Source of the DNA: Filimonas zeae
GTDB taxonomy: Bacteria > Bacteroidota > Bacteroidia > Chitinophagales > Chitinophagaceae
Assembly (NCBI RefSeq): GCF_014641615.1
Contig: NZ_BMIB01000002.1
Span: 930,001-994,000 of the forward strand
Direction of reading: 5' to 3'
Length of the DNA: 64,000 nucleotides
In this document: one piece after another, positions 1 through 8,667 of the stretch
Numbering within the stretch: position 1 is the first letter of the stretch
Layout: every line of letters starts with the position of its first letter
Program-made: the position numbers and the translations under genes
The notes under the pieces: model-generated
Database searches by the model: none
What the model was told of the DNA's origin: nothing
Seen by the model: only the letters and a program-made list of their open reading frames with translations

Positions 1-244
1 ACAATACCCCCTCATCAAAATCATAGTAATTCTGGCCGTACCGTATTTTACCACTAAAGTCTTTCTTAATGGCAATCATGTAAAAATCCATAATCAATCC
101 CCCGCTAAAGTCAGCAGGGGATTGCGCAATATCATTAAAGTGTACTACACTCACCAGCGGATGCTCTGGTAAAGGCACAGTATTCATACGGTGCAGTTCA
201 CTTATATGGCTGATATGTATTGGATTGGGAAGATGCTTTTTCAT
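1..244 (-). CDS. AraC-type transcriptional regulator, N-terminal part (cut by window edge)
   Basis: Only the first 81 codons are in the window; the reading frame stays open to base 1. The translation begins MKKHLPNPIHISHISELHRM, continues with an EHPLVSVVHF segment, and has KIRYGQNYYDFDEGV near the visible end. This matches my memory of the sensor-domain start of the common Bacteroidota AraC proteins, which carry a C-terminal pair of helix-turn-helix motifs; that part lies outside the window, so DNA binding cannot be checked. It starts 22 bases after the aldo/keto reductase stop on the same strand, so the two are probably co-transcribed and the regulator may control the reductase. Family call from partial similarity only. 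Confidence 0.72.
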   Translation of the reverse strand, partial: MKKHLPNPIHISHISELHRMNTVPLPEHPLVSVVHFNDIAQSPADFSGGLIMDFYMIAIKKDFSGKIRYGQNYYDFDEGVL

Positions 245-266
245 AACGTATGAATGAGGTGAATCA

Positions 267-1274
267 TTATTGATCTATCCAGCTCATGCCTGCCGCATCA
301 TAGCGGTCGCCTGTGCTTAGCCCCAAAGGTACAATAGCTTCCAGTTGCGCCATCTCTGCCGCACTCAGTTCTATATTGGCAGCCGCAATATTCTGCTCCA
401 CATACTTTACGCGTTTGGTACCAGGAATAGGCAGATGCCCTTTTGCTATTACCCAGGCTATGGCCAGTTGAGAAGGCGTAATATCTTTTTCTGCGGCCAT
501 TTTCTCAATAGCCCCCAGCAGTTCCAGATTTTTATAAAACTGCTGCCCCTGAAAACGGGGTATAGTACGGCGGAAATCGTTGGCAGCAAAATCATCAGGG
601 CTTTTAATATCTCCCGAAATAAAACCCCTGCCCAGCGGCGAATAGGCTACCAGCCCTATACCCAGTTCTGCCAGCGTATCGGTAATACGCGCTTCTTCCA
701 CCGTTCTTTCAAACAAAGAATATTCCGTTTGCACTGCCGCCAGCGGATGTATGGCATGCGCCCGGCGGATAGTCTGTGCCGATGCCTCACTAAGGCCTAT
801 GTACTTCACCTTTCCTTCTTTTACCAGCGTAGCCATAGCCTCTACCGTTTCTTCAATGGGCGTTTCCGGGTCAACCCTGTGCAGGTAATACAGATCAATG
901 TAATCCGTACCCAGATTTTTTAATGAGCGCTCTGCTGCTTTCTTTACATACTCCTTTTTGCCATTGAATTTCCAGGTAAGCTGCTCATTATCATCCACTT
1001 CAAACCCAAATTTGGTAGCGATAATGTACTGCTGCCGGTTGCCTGCAATGGCCTTGGCTATCAGCCTTTCATTCAGCAGCGGCCCGTACAGGTCTGCCGT
1101 ATCCAGAAAATTACCACCCAGTTCCAGCGAACGGTGAATGGTTCTGATAGATTCTGCTTCGTCTGACTTACCATAAATATCTGCGCCTGCAATAGTGGTC
1201 ATACCCATACAACCCAGGCCAATACCCGGCACTACCAATCCTTCCTTTCCTAACGCTGTTTTTTTGTTAATCAT
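267..1274 (-). CDS. Aldo/keto reductase
   Basis: NADPH-dependent carbonyl reductase of the aldo/keto reductase superfamily, expected to be cytosolic with a TIM-barrel fold. With the start at 1274 the protein is 335 residues, a normal family length, and the catalytic tetrad is visible as D58, Y63 (in DTADLYG), K88 (ATKFGFE) and H132 (YYLHRVD). The frame stays open to 1367, which would add 31 residues with no family match; the ATG at 1274 is preceded by a GGAAC stretch and begins the conserved strand LVVPGIGLGCMGM, so I prefer it. The C-terminal PIPGTKRVKYVEQN segment fits the cofactor-binding site. Substrate unknown. An AraC-type gene follows 22 bases downstream. Confidence 0.93.
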   Translation of the reverse strand: MINKKTALGKEGLVVPGIGLGCMGMTTIAGADIYGKSDEAESIRTIHRSLELGGNFLDTADLYGPLLNERLIAKAIAGNRQQYIIATKFGFEVDDNEQLTWKFNGKKEYVKKAAERSLKNLGTDYIDLYYLHRVDPETPIEETVEAMATLVKEGKVKYIGLSEASAQTIRRAHAIHPLAAVQTEYSLFERTVEEARITDTLAELGIGLVAYSPLGRGFISGDIKSPDDFAANDFRRTIPRFQGQQFYKNLELLGAIEKMAAEKDITPSQLAIAWVIAKGHLPIPGTKRVKYVEQNIAAANIELSAAEMAQLEAIVPLGLSTGDRYDAAGMSWIDQ

Positions 1275-1438
1275 AACGTTCCGTTTTTTGTGTTTCTCAA
1301 TAACAGCCACAAAATTACCGACAGGCTGTTTTGCGGAGTTAGCCATATCAGGGACAGTAGTAGCCATTTCCGGCCACGCCCTTTTTTAATGTTCCGGTTA
1401 GTAATACACAGTATATTTATCCTTAAACAGCTACTGTA

Positions 1439-1798
1439 ATGAAACCATTTTCCTGGAAAGCCCGTTTAAAAAGCTTTGTTTTTTCCTGGGCAGGCATTGT
1501 AACCTTTGTAACCACCGAGCATAACGCGTGGATACACTTTGCCGCCACCATTGCCGTAGTTACCGCTGGTTTTCTTTTTCACATTTCCCCTATGGAATGG
1601 ATAGCCATCTGCGGCTGTATAACCCTGGTATGGGTAGCAGAAATGGTTAACACTGCCATTGAAAAAATAATGAATCACCTGAGCCCAGAACGTAGTGATG
1701 CGGTTAAGGATATTAAAGATATTGCCTCCGGGGCAGTACTGGTAGCCGCTGTTTTTGCGGTTATTACCGGCCTGATTGTGTTTATACCCAAATTATAA
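1439..1798 (+). CDS. dgkA: Diacylglycerol kinase / undecaprenol kinase family (DgkA)
   Basis: Small integral-membrane lipid kinase that phosphorylates diacylglycerol or undecaprenol with ATP. The protein is 119 residues, the usual size, with three predicted membrane helices (about 34-50, 52-70 and 94-117). The signature AEMVNTAIEKIMNHL at 67-81 contains the family Glu (E68) and Asn (N71), and an early Glu in TTEHN (E27) fits the second catalytic acid. Gram-positive DgkA homologues use undecaprenol, so the substrate in Bacteroidota is not settled by sequence. A near-consensus -7 element (TATATTTA, about 1412-1419) lies 19 bases before the ATG. It is divergent from the aldo/keto reductase and followed by the tandem array. 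Confidence 0.93.
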   Translation: MKPFSWKARLKSFVFSWAGIVTFVTTEHNAWIHFAATIAVVTAGFLFHISPMEWIAICGCITLVWVAEMVNTAIEKIMNHLSPERSDAVKDIKDIASGAVLVAAVFAVITGLIVFIPKL

Positions 1799-1811
1799 AA
1801 AAGCAGGATAA

Positions 1812-2063
1812 CATCCGCCAGCCCTGCCATTTGTTCCGCCAGCCCTCCCGGTTGTTCGCAGAGTTGTCTGATCATTCCGGCGGGCCCTCCCGTTTCATCC
1901 GCCAGCCCGGCCATTTGTTCCGCCAGCCCTCCCGGTTGTTCGCAGGGCTGTCTGATCATTCCGGCGGGCCCGCCCGATTCATCCGCCAGCTCTGCCATTT
2001 GTTCCGCCAGCCCTCCCGGTTGTCCGCAGGGCTGTCTGATCATTCCGGCGGGCCCGCCGGAAT
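1812..2063. repeat. GC-rich tandem array: three 84-bp units built from 21-bp subunits
   Basis: Units begin at 1812, 1896 and 1980, each with CATCCGCCAGC, an exact 84-base period. Each unit splits into four 21-base blocks; three of the four share a core close to CCGCCAGCCCTCCC, so the array is a higher-order repeat. Composition is about two-thirds G+C, far above its surroundings. Because 21 and 84 are multiples of three, long open frames occur on both strands (about 1675-2106 minus and 1831-2196 plus); on the minus strand each block reads as a heptad such as MAGLADE or PGGLAEQ. I do not call either frame a gene. The array starts 14 bases after the dgkA stop. No spacers, so not CRISPR. Confidence 0.9.
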
Positions 2064-2064
2064 G
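2041..2064. repeat. Perfect 24-bp palindrome at the end of the tandem array
   Basis: The left half CATTCCGGCGGG is followed directly by its exact reverse complement, with no loop. It marks a switch of orientation: to its left the heptad-like blocks read on the minus strand; to its right the plus strand reads similar blocks (MAGGLGE, MPGELAR) until about 2110. The third 84-bp unit and its inverted degenerate copy therefore meet here. It could extrude as a cruciform or be the scar of a fold-back duplication. No T-run follows, so it is not a normal terminator. Confidence 0.85.
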
Positions 2065-2417
2065 GCCGGAGGGCTGGGCGAAATGCCGGGTGAGCTTGCC
2101 CGGCAAGTTGCAGGGTGCGTGTGTTTGGTAAACAAGTTTGCCAAAAGCTCAGAAGAAATGGCGCGAAAGGTGCCTCTGTTCACGCAAAGAAACTAAGGGA
2201 TGCCCGGAGCGCTGTTAACTATCAGGCTTTATTTTGCTGAGTTGACCAGCGTAGTGGGTTAACTTACCGGAATGTTCCGCCAGCTGCAGCTTTCTTCCCA
2301 CCATCACTGGGATAACGGCCTGTTTTTTCACCTGCTGCTACCCGCTCAGTCTGTGTCAGGCCCACGCCCGCTCCCCTAAAACTACCCCGCCGGTTCCCAT
2401 TTACTACCCTAAAACCC
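2065..2417. other. Intergenic stretch between the array and cysM
   Basis: The first 50 bases hold the inverted, decayed copies of the array blocks. From about 2197 to 2417 I see no convincing open frame, RNA gene, terminator or insertion-sequence end. GTTAAC occurs at both ends of a 50-base stretch (2215-2266), which I consider incidental. The promoter of the cysteine synthase gene lies just beyond. Confidence 0.6.
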
Positions 2418-2425
2418 TACCTTTG
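2418..2425 (+). promoter_or_regulatory. Bacteroidota -7 promoter element for cysM
   Basis: TACCTTTG fits the TAnnTTTG -7 consensus of the Bacteroidota primary sigma factor exactly, 37 bases before the cysM ATG. The -33 TTTG box is weak: a TTTA at 2400-2403 is closer than the usual spacing. Confidence 0.6.
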
Positions 2426-2462
2426 AGCCATACTTTAGCGAACAAACCAACAGAACCAACTT

Positions 2463-3347
2463 ATGGCTGGCATACTTGAACTGGTAGGAAATACCCCTCT
2501 TGTAGAACTGAAAAATGTAACACAGAATAAGAATGTAACCATTTACGCCAAGCTGGAAGGTAACAACCCAGGCGGCAGTGTAAAAGACCGCGCGGCCTAT
2601 GGCATGATTAAGGGCGCGCTGGACCGCGGCGAACTGAAGCCCGGTATGAAACTGATTGAAGCTACCAGCGGCAATACCGGCATAGCCCTGGCCATGATAG
2701 CCTCTCTTTTTAACGTGGAAATAGAACTGGTAATGCCCGCAGATGCCACCCGCGAGCGTGTACTTACTATGGAAGCCTTTGGTGCCAAAGTAATTCTTAC
2801 CCCCAAAGAACGCTCTATGGAAGGCGCTATTGACTACGCCACTGAACAGGTAGCCAACGGTGGTTATCTGATGTTGAATCAGTTTGCCAACCCCGACAAC
2901 TACGAAATGCACTACCGCACCACCGGCCCGGAAATATGGCGCGACACAGAGGGCAAAGTAACCCATTTTGTATCTGCCATGGGTACCACCGGCACCATTA
3001 TGGGCGTATCTAAGTTTTTAAAGGAAGTAAATAAAGATATTGTAATTGCAGGCTGCCAGCCTACCGATGGTTCTTCCATACCCGGCATCCGCAAATGGCC
3101 CGAAGCCTACCTGCCTAAAATATTCGACCGCTCCCGCATTGACCGGGTAATTGAAGTAGCAGAGTCCGATGCCCGCACCATGACCAAAAGACTGGCCAGA
3201 GAAGAAGGCGTGTTTTGCGGCATGAGCAGCGGCGGTGCTGTTCACGCAGCCGTTACGCTCGCCAATAAGCTACCATCCGGCGTAATAGTATGCATCATTT
3301 GCGACCGTGGCGACCGGTATCTTTCTTCCAATCTCTTCGATAAGTAA
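2463..3347 (+). CDS. cysM: Cysteine synthase, CysM type
   Basis: PLP-dependent O-acetylserine sulfhydrylase making cysteine from O-acetylserine and sulfide (or thiosulfate for true CysM). The protein is 294 residues. The PLP lysine is K41 in GGSVKDRAA; the substrate loop TSGNTG follows near residue 69 and the phosphate-binding glycine loop is MGTTGT. The C-terminal ICDRGDRYLSSNLF is typical of CysM rather than CysK. The ATG is 37 bases after an exact TAnnTTTG element, and a strong hairpin terminator follows about 30 bases after the stop, so it is probably a single-gene transcript. CysK with relaxed length is the main alternative. Confidence 0.92.
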   Translation: MAGILELVGNTPLVELKNVTQNKNVTIYAKLEGNNPGGSVKDRAAYGMIKGALDRGELKPGMKLIEATSGNTGIALAMIASLFNVEIELVMPADATRERVLTMEAFGAKVILTPKERSMEGAIDYATEQVANGGYLMLNQFANPDNYEMHYRTTGPEIWRDTEGKVTHFVSAMGTTGTIMGVSKFLKEVNKDIVIAGCQPTDGSSIPGIRKWPEAYLPKIFDRSRIDRVIEVAESDARTMTKRLAREEGVFCGMSSGGAVHAAVTLANKLPSGVIVCIICDRGDRYLSSNLFDK

Positions 3348-3377
3348 TCAATAACCACCCTTACAGGTTTACAACAT

Positions 3378-3418
3378 AAAAAAACGTGAGCGGGAGAAAC
3401 TCCTTAGCTCACGTTTTT
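3378..3418 (+). terminator. Intrinsic terminator after cysM, symmetric
   Basis: Stem AAAAACGTGAGC / GCTCACGTTTTT with an inner GGAG-AAA-CTCC stem. The A-run on the left and T-run on the right let it work in both directions. Confidence 0.9.
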
Positions 3419-3660
3419 GGTGTTTTCAAGGCCCATACCAAATCATATAAACGTTCAATGCATCAGTCTTCGCGGGAGGAGCGCCAGACCAGGAAGTTCA
3501 GCGTTCCATATCCTTTCTGTTAAACCTTCCACTCCTCACTACAAGCATTTACCATCAGCCCCTCCACCGGGCGCAGCAGCCATATTCACATGCCCTTACT
3601 ACCTAACCCAAACTAACTGCTGCACCAGGTTACACTACAACCTCTCAACACCGGGGCTTT

Positions 3661-3960
3661 CCTCACACAAACTTTGTACTACTCCCAGTCCCACACTTCC
3701 TTAACACACTATCGCAACTTACACTCATCTGTTACACATATCCTTACCAATATCTCCACAACTATCATTCGCACATCCAATCACTAAGCAGACTTACCTC
3801 TCCTCTATATATCCCTTCTTATTATATCACTTCCTTTCCGTCAATCACTCCCCTTGTTAATCCTCTCCTGTAAATACCTGCTCCAAACTCACTACTCCCA
3901 ACTAAAACTCCCAACTTCAAACTATCAACTATCAACTCAACTCCCTCCTTTCCAAAGGCA
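3661..3960 (+). other. C-rich, G-poor non-coding tract (candidate Rho-dependent termination zone)
   Basis: A hand count of the plus strand gives about 111 C and only 13 G in 300 bases; the bias begins more gently near 3540. No frame here resembles a protein, and the region lies between two convergent genes, cysM and the outer-membrane channel of the efflux operon. A long C-over-G bubble is the known hallmark of rut sites, where Rho loads on RNA. A plus-strand transcript reading past the cysM hairpin would carry it and be stopped before running antisense into the efflux operon. The 3419-3660 stretch holds nothing else I can name. Short CAACTAT-type repeats occur at about 3920-3942. Confidence 0.55.
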
Positions 3961-3990
3961 CTCTTCCCTTGCGATAAACTGATTGAACAA

Positions 3991-5424
3991 TTAATTACCA
4001 CCACCCAGCGCCCGGTATAAAGCCGCTACGGCAGAAAGGCGCTGGCGGGTAATGTCTGACATAGCCAGCTCAGCCTGTAACTTGTTGCTTTGTACAGTTA
4101 TTACTTCCAGATAATTGGCCATACCGGCTTTAAACAGCATATCTGCATTACGCATAGCCTGTTGCAGCGTATCTATTTTAGCCTGGGCAATTACCTGTTG
4201 TTGCTTTAACTGTTTTATCTGAATCATCGCATCAGACACTTCCTTCACGGCAGTTACCACACTTTGTCTGAATTGAATCACGGCTTCTTCTCTGTTAATT
4301 TTAGCAGTGGCCAGTTGTGTTTTTAACTGGCGTTTTTGCAGCAACGGCTGTGCAATAGCACCACCTGCCAAACCAAATAAAGAACCGGGAATGTTAAACC
4401 AGTTGCTGTTGCGAAAAGAATTAAGGCCGCCTTGCGCGGTAATGTTCAGCACAGGATACATACTTTTCTGTGCCACACCCACACGGGCATTAGCAGCCTG
4501 TAAAGCCAGTTCAGCAGCACGCACATCGGGCCTGACCTTTACCATACGGGCAGGTACGCCTGTAGATAAAGTATCCGTTACCGTTACTGCACGCAGGCTG
4601 CTGCCATGGTTAACAGCACCCGGCATTTCGCCGGTTAACAAACGCAGTGCATTCATTTGAATGCCTCTGGCCTGCTCCAGTTGCGGCACCAGTAAGGCAG
4701 TGCTTTGTTGCTGCACCTGTGCCTGCTCAATAGCCAGTGTGGTAGCTTCACCCGCATCGCGCAGCAGTCTGGTAATCTTCAGTACCTGATTGGCCAGTTC
4801 CAGATTCTTACGCGCAATATCCAGCTGGTCTTCCAGCATCAGCAGGTTGTAATACCCATCTGCTACCGTTACTATTAAACGGGTTTGTACAGCCCTGCTA
4901 CCTTCATAGGTTTGCAGGTAAGTAGCCAGGGCAGCTTCCTTCTGTCCTTTAATTTTACCCCATATATCTGCTTCCCAGCCAACGTTTACAGCTGCAGTAT
5001 AATCTTCCAGATAACTACGGCCCAGGAATGCACCCAGACTTAAGCCATTTAAGCTGTTGTCTGACGGGCGGCTGATTTGCCCCGACACCTGAAAGTTAAC
5101 CGTAGGGCCAAACGCAGCTTTTGCCTGTAACAACTGCTGTTGTGCAGCCTCGGTGCGTTTTACGGCTACCTGCAGGTCAAAGTTGTTAGCAATGGCTTTA
5201 CCAATCAGTGCTTTTAAAGCTGTATCGCCAAAAAAATTCTGCCACGGAATAGCAGCTATACCAGCCGTATCGTACTCCACCCCGGCTGCCGCGCTGCTAT
5301 CAAAAGCAGCGGGCAGCTCTACCTGAACCTTCTGGTTGGCTTTACCAGACGAACAGCTCGTCCAGTAAAGGCCGCCAGCCAGTGTAAGCAGGGGGAGTAT
5401 CTTAAAAAATGTTTTGTGTTGCAT
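3991..5424 (-). CDS. Outer-membrane efflux channel lipoprotein (OprM/TolC type)
   Basis: Third component of the tripartite RND pump: the trimeric outer-membrane duct. The protein is 477 residues, starts with a lipoprotein signal ending at C24 (context WTSCSSG), and contains the two outer-membrane-factor repeats, with long helices rich in Q, A and L and the conserved SMYPVLNITAQGGL strand near residue 310. This matches the NodT/OprM lipoprotein subgroup. The start is 18 bases after the pump gene stop on the same strand, so it is the last gene of the adaptor-pump-channel operon. The lipobox is weakly conserved (W-T-S-C), so lipidation is likely but not certain. Confidence 0.92.
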   Translation of the reverse strand: MQHKTFFKILPLLTLAGGLYWTSCSSGKANQKVQVELPAAFDSSAAAGVEYDTAGIAAIPWQNFFGDTALKALIGKAIANNFDLQVAVKRTEAAQQQLLQAKAAFGPTVNFQVSGQISRPSDNSLNGLSLGAFLGRSYLEDYTAAVNVGWEADIWGKIKGQKEAALATYLQTYEGSRAVQTRLIVTVADGYYNLLMLEDQLDIARKNLELANQVLKITRLLRDAGEATTLAIEQAQVQQQSTALLVPQLEQARGIQMNALRLLTGEMPGAVNHGSSLRAVTVTDTLSTGVPARMVKVRPDVRAAELALQAANARVGVAQKSMYPVLNITAQGGLNSFRNSNWFNIPGSLFGLAGGAIAQPLLQKRQLKTQLATAKINREEAVIQFRQSVVTAVKEVSDAMIQIKQLKQQQVIAQAKIDTLQQAMRNADMLFKAGMANYLEVITVQSNKLQAELAMSDITRQRLSAVAALYRALGGGN

Positions 5425-5442
5425 ATAAAAAGTTTACACGAA

Positions 5443-8400
5443 TTAGTCTAATGAAATTTCATGAGAAGAAGGCTCCGCAGGTAACACTACCTTATTGGGT
5501 TTCACCTTCTCCTGCAGCGATTGGAATATGATAAACAACACCGGTACAATAAACACACCCAGTACCACACCGCTTAACATACCGCCGATGGCGCCTGCAC
5601 CAATGGAATGGTTACCCAGTGCAGAAGCACCTTTGGCACGCAGCAATGGAATAAGGCCCACAATAAAGGCAAAGGATGTCATAAGAATAGGACGCAGACG
5701 TAAACGGGAAGCTTCCAGTGCAGCAGCGATAATTTCCATACCCTGTTGACGGCGCTGTACGGCATATTCCACAATCAGGATGGCGTTTTTGGCCAGCAGC
5801 CCCACCAGCATAATCAAACACACCTGCACGTAAATGTTGTTATCTACCCCAACGGACTTAATAAACGCAAACACCCCGAATATACCTACCGGTACAGAAA
5901 GGATAATGGCCATCGGAAGAATATAGCTTTCGTACTGGGCTGCCAGCAAAAAGTATACAAACACCAGGCTCAGCGCAAATATGAATATGATTTGCGAACC
6001 GGCTTTCTTCTCCTCACGGGTCATACCCGTCCACTCATAACCATAACCTCTTGGCAATACCTGTTCTGCCGTTTCTTCAATAGCCTTAATAGCATCACCG
6101 GTGCTGTAACCTGGTTTAGGTACACCGTTAATAGTAACCGCATTGTACAGGTTGTTACGGGTAACCGTTTCAGGGCCGTACACACGGTGCAGGGTAACCA
6201 GCTGGTTTACCGGCACCATTTGCCCCGTGGTATTCTTTACATAAATATTGTTCAGCGATGCGGCATCTGCACGGTAAGGCACATCTGCCTGCGCCATTAC
6301 CCGGTAGTATTTACCAAAGCGGTTAAAGTCGCTCACAAAACTACTACCATAGTAAATCTGCATGGTGCGTAACAATTCACTTACCGATACGTTCAGCTGC
6401 TTGGTTTTGTTATCGTCAATCTCAATCTGATATTGCGGATTACCCGAAGCAAACGTGGTAAACGCATACGCAATTTCTTTACGCTGCATTAACGCACCCA
6501 GAAACTGGTTGGCAGTAGCACCCAGTTTATCCAGCGAACCGTTTGTCTGATCCTGCAACATAAACTCAAAGCCTGCTACGTTACCAAAACCCTGTATGGT
6601 GGGGAAGGTAAAGAAGAATGCATTGGCATCTTTCACCTCTGTAGCAATCTTAGCCGTCATGTTGGCCGTAATCACGTTTAGATCTTTCACTGCACCTCTT
6701 TCATCATAAGGCTTCATACGTACAAAGCCAGCGCCGTAAGGAGAAGCGTTTGCGTTAGATATGAAGTTCAGGCCTTCCACATTATAACGCTTGTCTGCAA
6801 TAGGGTCTTGCTTAATAATGCTGTCAATCTTAGCCATCGCCTTATGCGTTCTGTCCAGCGAACTACCCGGAGGGGTATTTACCGCATACAGCAGAAAGCC
6901 CTGGTCTTCCGTGGGAATAAAACCGGAAGGGGTACGCTGCATCATAAATATGGTAGCAACGGTTACCAGCACCAGCGCGCTGATACCTACCCACTTTTTA
7001 CGGAACAGAAACTGCAGGCTCTTAATGTATTTATTGGTCATGCCCTGGAAGCCGGCGTTAAACGCATTAAAGAAACGGCTGCCAAAACCTGACTTTTTAC
7101 CATGGTGCTCACCCGGCGCTCCGGCAGGGCTCTTCAGAAACAGCGCACACAAAGCAGGGCTGAGTGTTAACGCGTTTACCGCAGAAATTAAAATAGAGAT
7201 AGCCAGCGTAAACGCAAACTGGCGGTAGAACACACCAGCAGGGCCCTGCATAAAGCCCACCGGCACAAACACCGCAGCCATTACCAGCGTAATAGATACA
7301 ATGGCGCCCGATATTTCATTCATAGAAGTAATGGTAGCTGCCCGCGCCGGTAAGTGCGTATGCTCCATTTTAGAGTGTACCGCTTCCACCACCACAATGG
7401 CATCATCCACCACAATACCAATGGCCAGTACCAACGCAAACAGCGTAAGCAGGTTAATGGTAAAGCCAAACAGGTTAAGGAAAAAGAAGGTACCAATAAT
7501 AGCTACAGGTACGGCTATGGCAGGAATAAGGGTAGACCGGAAATCCTGCAGGAAGATGAACACCACAATAAACACCAGAATAAACGCCTCTATCAGTGTA
7601 TGCTGCACCTGCTCGATAGAGCTGTCCAGAAACTCCTTAGAGTTATACATGATAGTGGTGCTTAAACCCTTAGGCAGTTCTTTGGAAAACTTGTTTACCA
7701 GTTTTTCTGCCTCGGTAAGAATGTCGTTGGCGTTAGAACCAGCCGTTTGGAAAATAGCCACACCAGAAGCGGGGAAGCCATTCAGTTTGGTATTGGAAGA
7801 ATACGTATAAGAACCAAACTCCACACGAGCCACATCTTTCAACCGCACTACCGAACCATCTGTGTTTGATTTGATAATTACATTCTCGTACTCTTCATTC
7901 TTATTCAGCTTGCCCTTGTACTTCAATACATATTCAAACACCTGACCACTGCTCTGGCCAAAACGGCCGGGAGCCGCTTCCAGACTCTGATCTTTAATAG
8001 CATTGGTTACTTCCAGGGGCGACAGATTGTAAGCCACCAGACGCTCTGGCTTTAACCAGATACGCATAGAGTAATCCTTGGTACCAAAAGGCTGTGCATC
8101 ACCTACACCGGGTATACGCTGCAGTTTGGGTATCAGGTTAATCTTAATATAGTTCTGCAGAAACGTTTCGTCATACGCACTGTCTTCCGACTTCAGCCCC
8201 ACGAACATGATAATACTGTTCTGTTGCTTTTGTGTGGAAATACCCGCCTGCACTACTTCCTGAGGAATCTGGCTGGTGGCTTTAGATACACGGTTCTGCA
8301 CGTTTACCGCCGCAATATCCGGATCGGTACCCTGCTTAAAATATACAGTCAGCGACATGCTGCCATCGTTACTGGAGTTAGAGGTCATGTAAGTCATGTT

Positions 8401-8619
8401 CTCTACACCGTTAATGGCTTCTTCCAGCGGGGTAGCTACCGAACGGGCTACCACCTCAGCATTCGCACCAGGGTAGTTGGCAGTTACCAGTACACTGGGT
8501 GGTGCTATATCCGGAAACAGGGTAACTGGCAGGTTGAATACCGATAAACCGCCCAGTAATAGCAATAGGATAGATATGACCGTTGATAACACCGGCCGCT
8601 CAATAAATTTCTTAAACAT
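5443..8619 (-). CDS. RND multidrug efflux permease, HAE1 (AcrB/MexB) family
   Basis: Inner-membrane proton-driven drug exporter of 1058 residues, full length for HAE1 pumps. The N terminus MFKKFIERPVLSTVISILLLL is the typical first membrane helix. The proton-relay pair is visible in GIVVDDAIVVVEAV (helix 4) and the relay lysine in LLAKNAILIVEYA (helix 10). Two large periplasmic loops follow helices 1 and 7, with the porter-domain segments in the expected order. Neighbours are the adaptor upstream (48-base gap) and the channel downstream (18-base gap). Probably repressed by the TetR protein encoded upstream, through the dyad at 9964-9974. Substrates cannot be predicted. Confidence 0.97.
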   Translation of the reverse strand: MFKKFIERPVLSTVISILLLLLGGLSVFNLPVTLFPDIAPPSVLVTANYPGANAEVVARSVATPLEEAINGVENMTYMTSNSSNDGSMSLTVYFKQGTDPDIAAVNVQNRVSKATSQIPQEVVQAGISTQKQQNSIIMFVGLKSEDSAYDETFLQNYIKINLIPKLQRIPGVGDAQPFGTKDYSMRIWLKPERLVAYNLSPLEVTNAIKDQSLEAAPGRFGQSSGQVFEYVLKYKGKLNKNEEYENVIIKSNTDGSVVRLKDVARVEFGSYTYSSNTKLNGFPASGVAIFQTAGSNANDILTEAEKLVNKFSKELPKGLSTTIMYNSKEFLDSSIEQVQHTLIEAFILVFIVVFIFLQDFRSTLIPAIAVPVAIIGTFFFLNLFGFTINLLTLFALVLAIGIVVDDAIVVVEAVHSKMEHTHLPARAATITSMNEISGAIVSITLVMAAVFVPVGFMQGPAGVFYRQFAFTLAISILISAVNALTLSPALCALFLKSPAGAPGEHHGKKSGFGSRFFNAFNAGFQGMTNKYIKSLQFLFRKKWVGISALVLVTVATIFMMQRTPSGFIPTEDQGFLLYAVNTPPGSSLDRTHKAMAKIDSIIKQDPIADKRYNVEGLNFISNANASPYGAGFVRMKPYDERGAVKDLNVITANMTAKIATEVKDANAFFFTFPTIQGFGNVAGFEFMLQDQTNGSLDKLGATANQFLGALMQRKEIAYAFTTFASGNPQYQIEIDDNKTKQLNVSVSELLRTMQIYYGSSFVSDFNRFGKYYRVMAQADVPYRADAASLNNIYVKNTTGQMVPVNQLVTLHRVYGPETVTRNNLYNAVTINGVPKPGYSTGDAIKAIEETAEQVLPRGYGYEWTGMTREEKKAGSQIIFIFALSLVFVYFLLAAQYESYILPMAIILSVPVGIFGVFAFIKSVGVDNNIYVQVCLIMLVGLLAKNAILIVEYAVQRRQQGMEIIAAALEASRLRLRPILMTSFAFIVGLIPLLRAKGASALGNHSIGAGAIGGMLSGVVLGVFIVPVLFIIFQSLQEKVKPNKVVLPAEPSSHEISLD

Positions 8620-8667
8620 AAAAGAGATTGTATTAAATCAAATCGATACGTTTTCGTGAAGCAATGG

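Noticed and set aside
1812..2063. CRISPR array
   Set aside because: Repeats are directly joined 84-base units with internal 21-base repeats and no unique spacers; no cas genes nearby.
1675..2196. Open frames of 143 codons (minus) and 121 codons (plus) across the tandem array
   Set aside because: Both are explained by the 21/84-base periodicity, which removes stops in a frame on either strand; one overlaps the dgkA 3-prime end and the other lacks an ATG at its start. No family match.
3822..4004. 60-codon minus-strand frame in the C-rich/G-poor tract
   Set aside because: Short, overlaps the end of the efflux-channel gene, and its composition simply reflects the strand bias.
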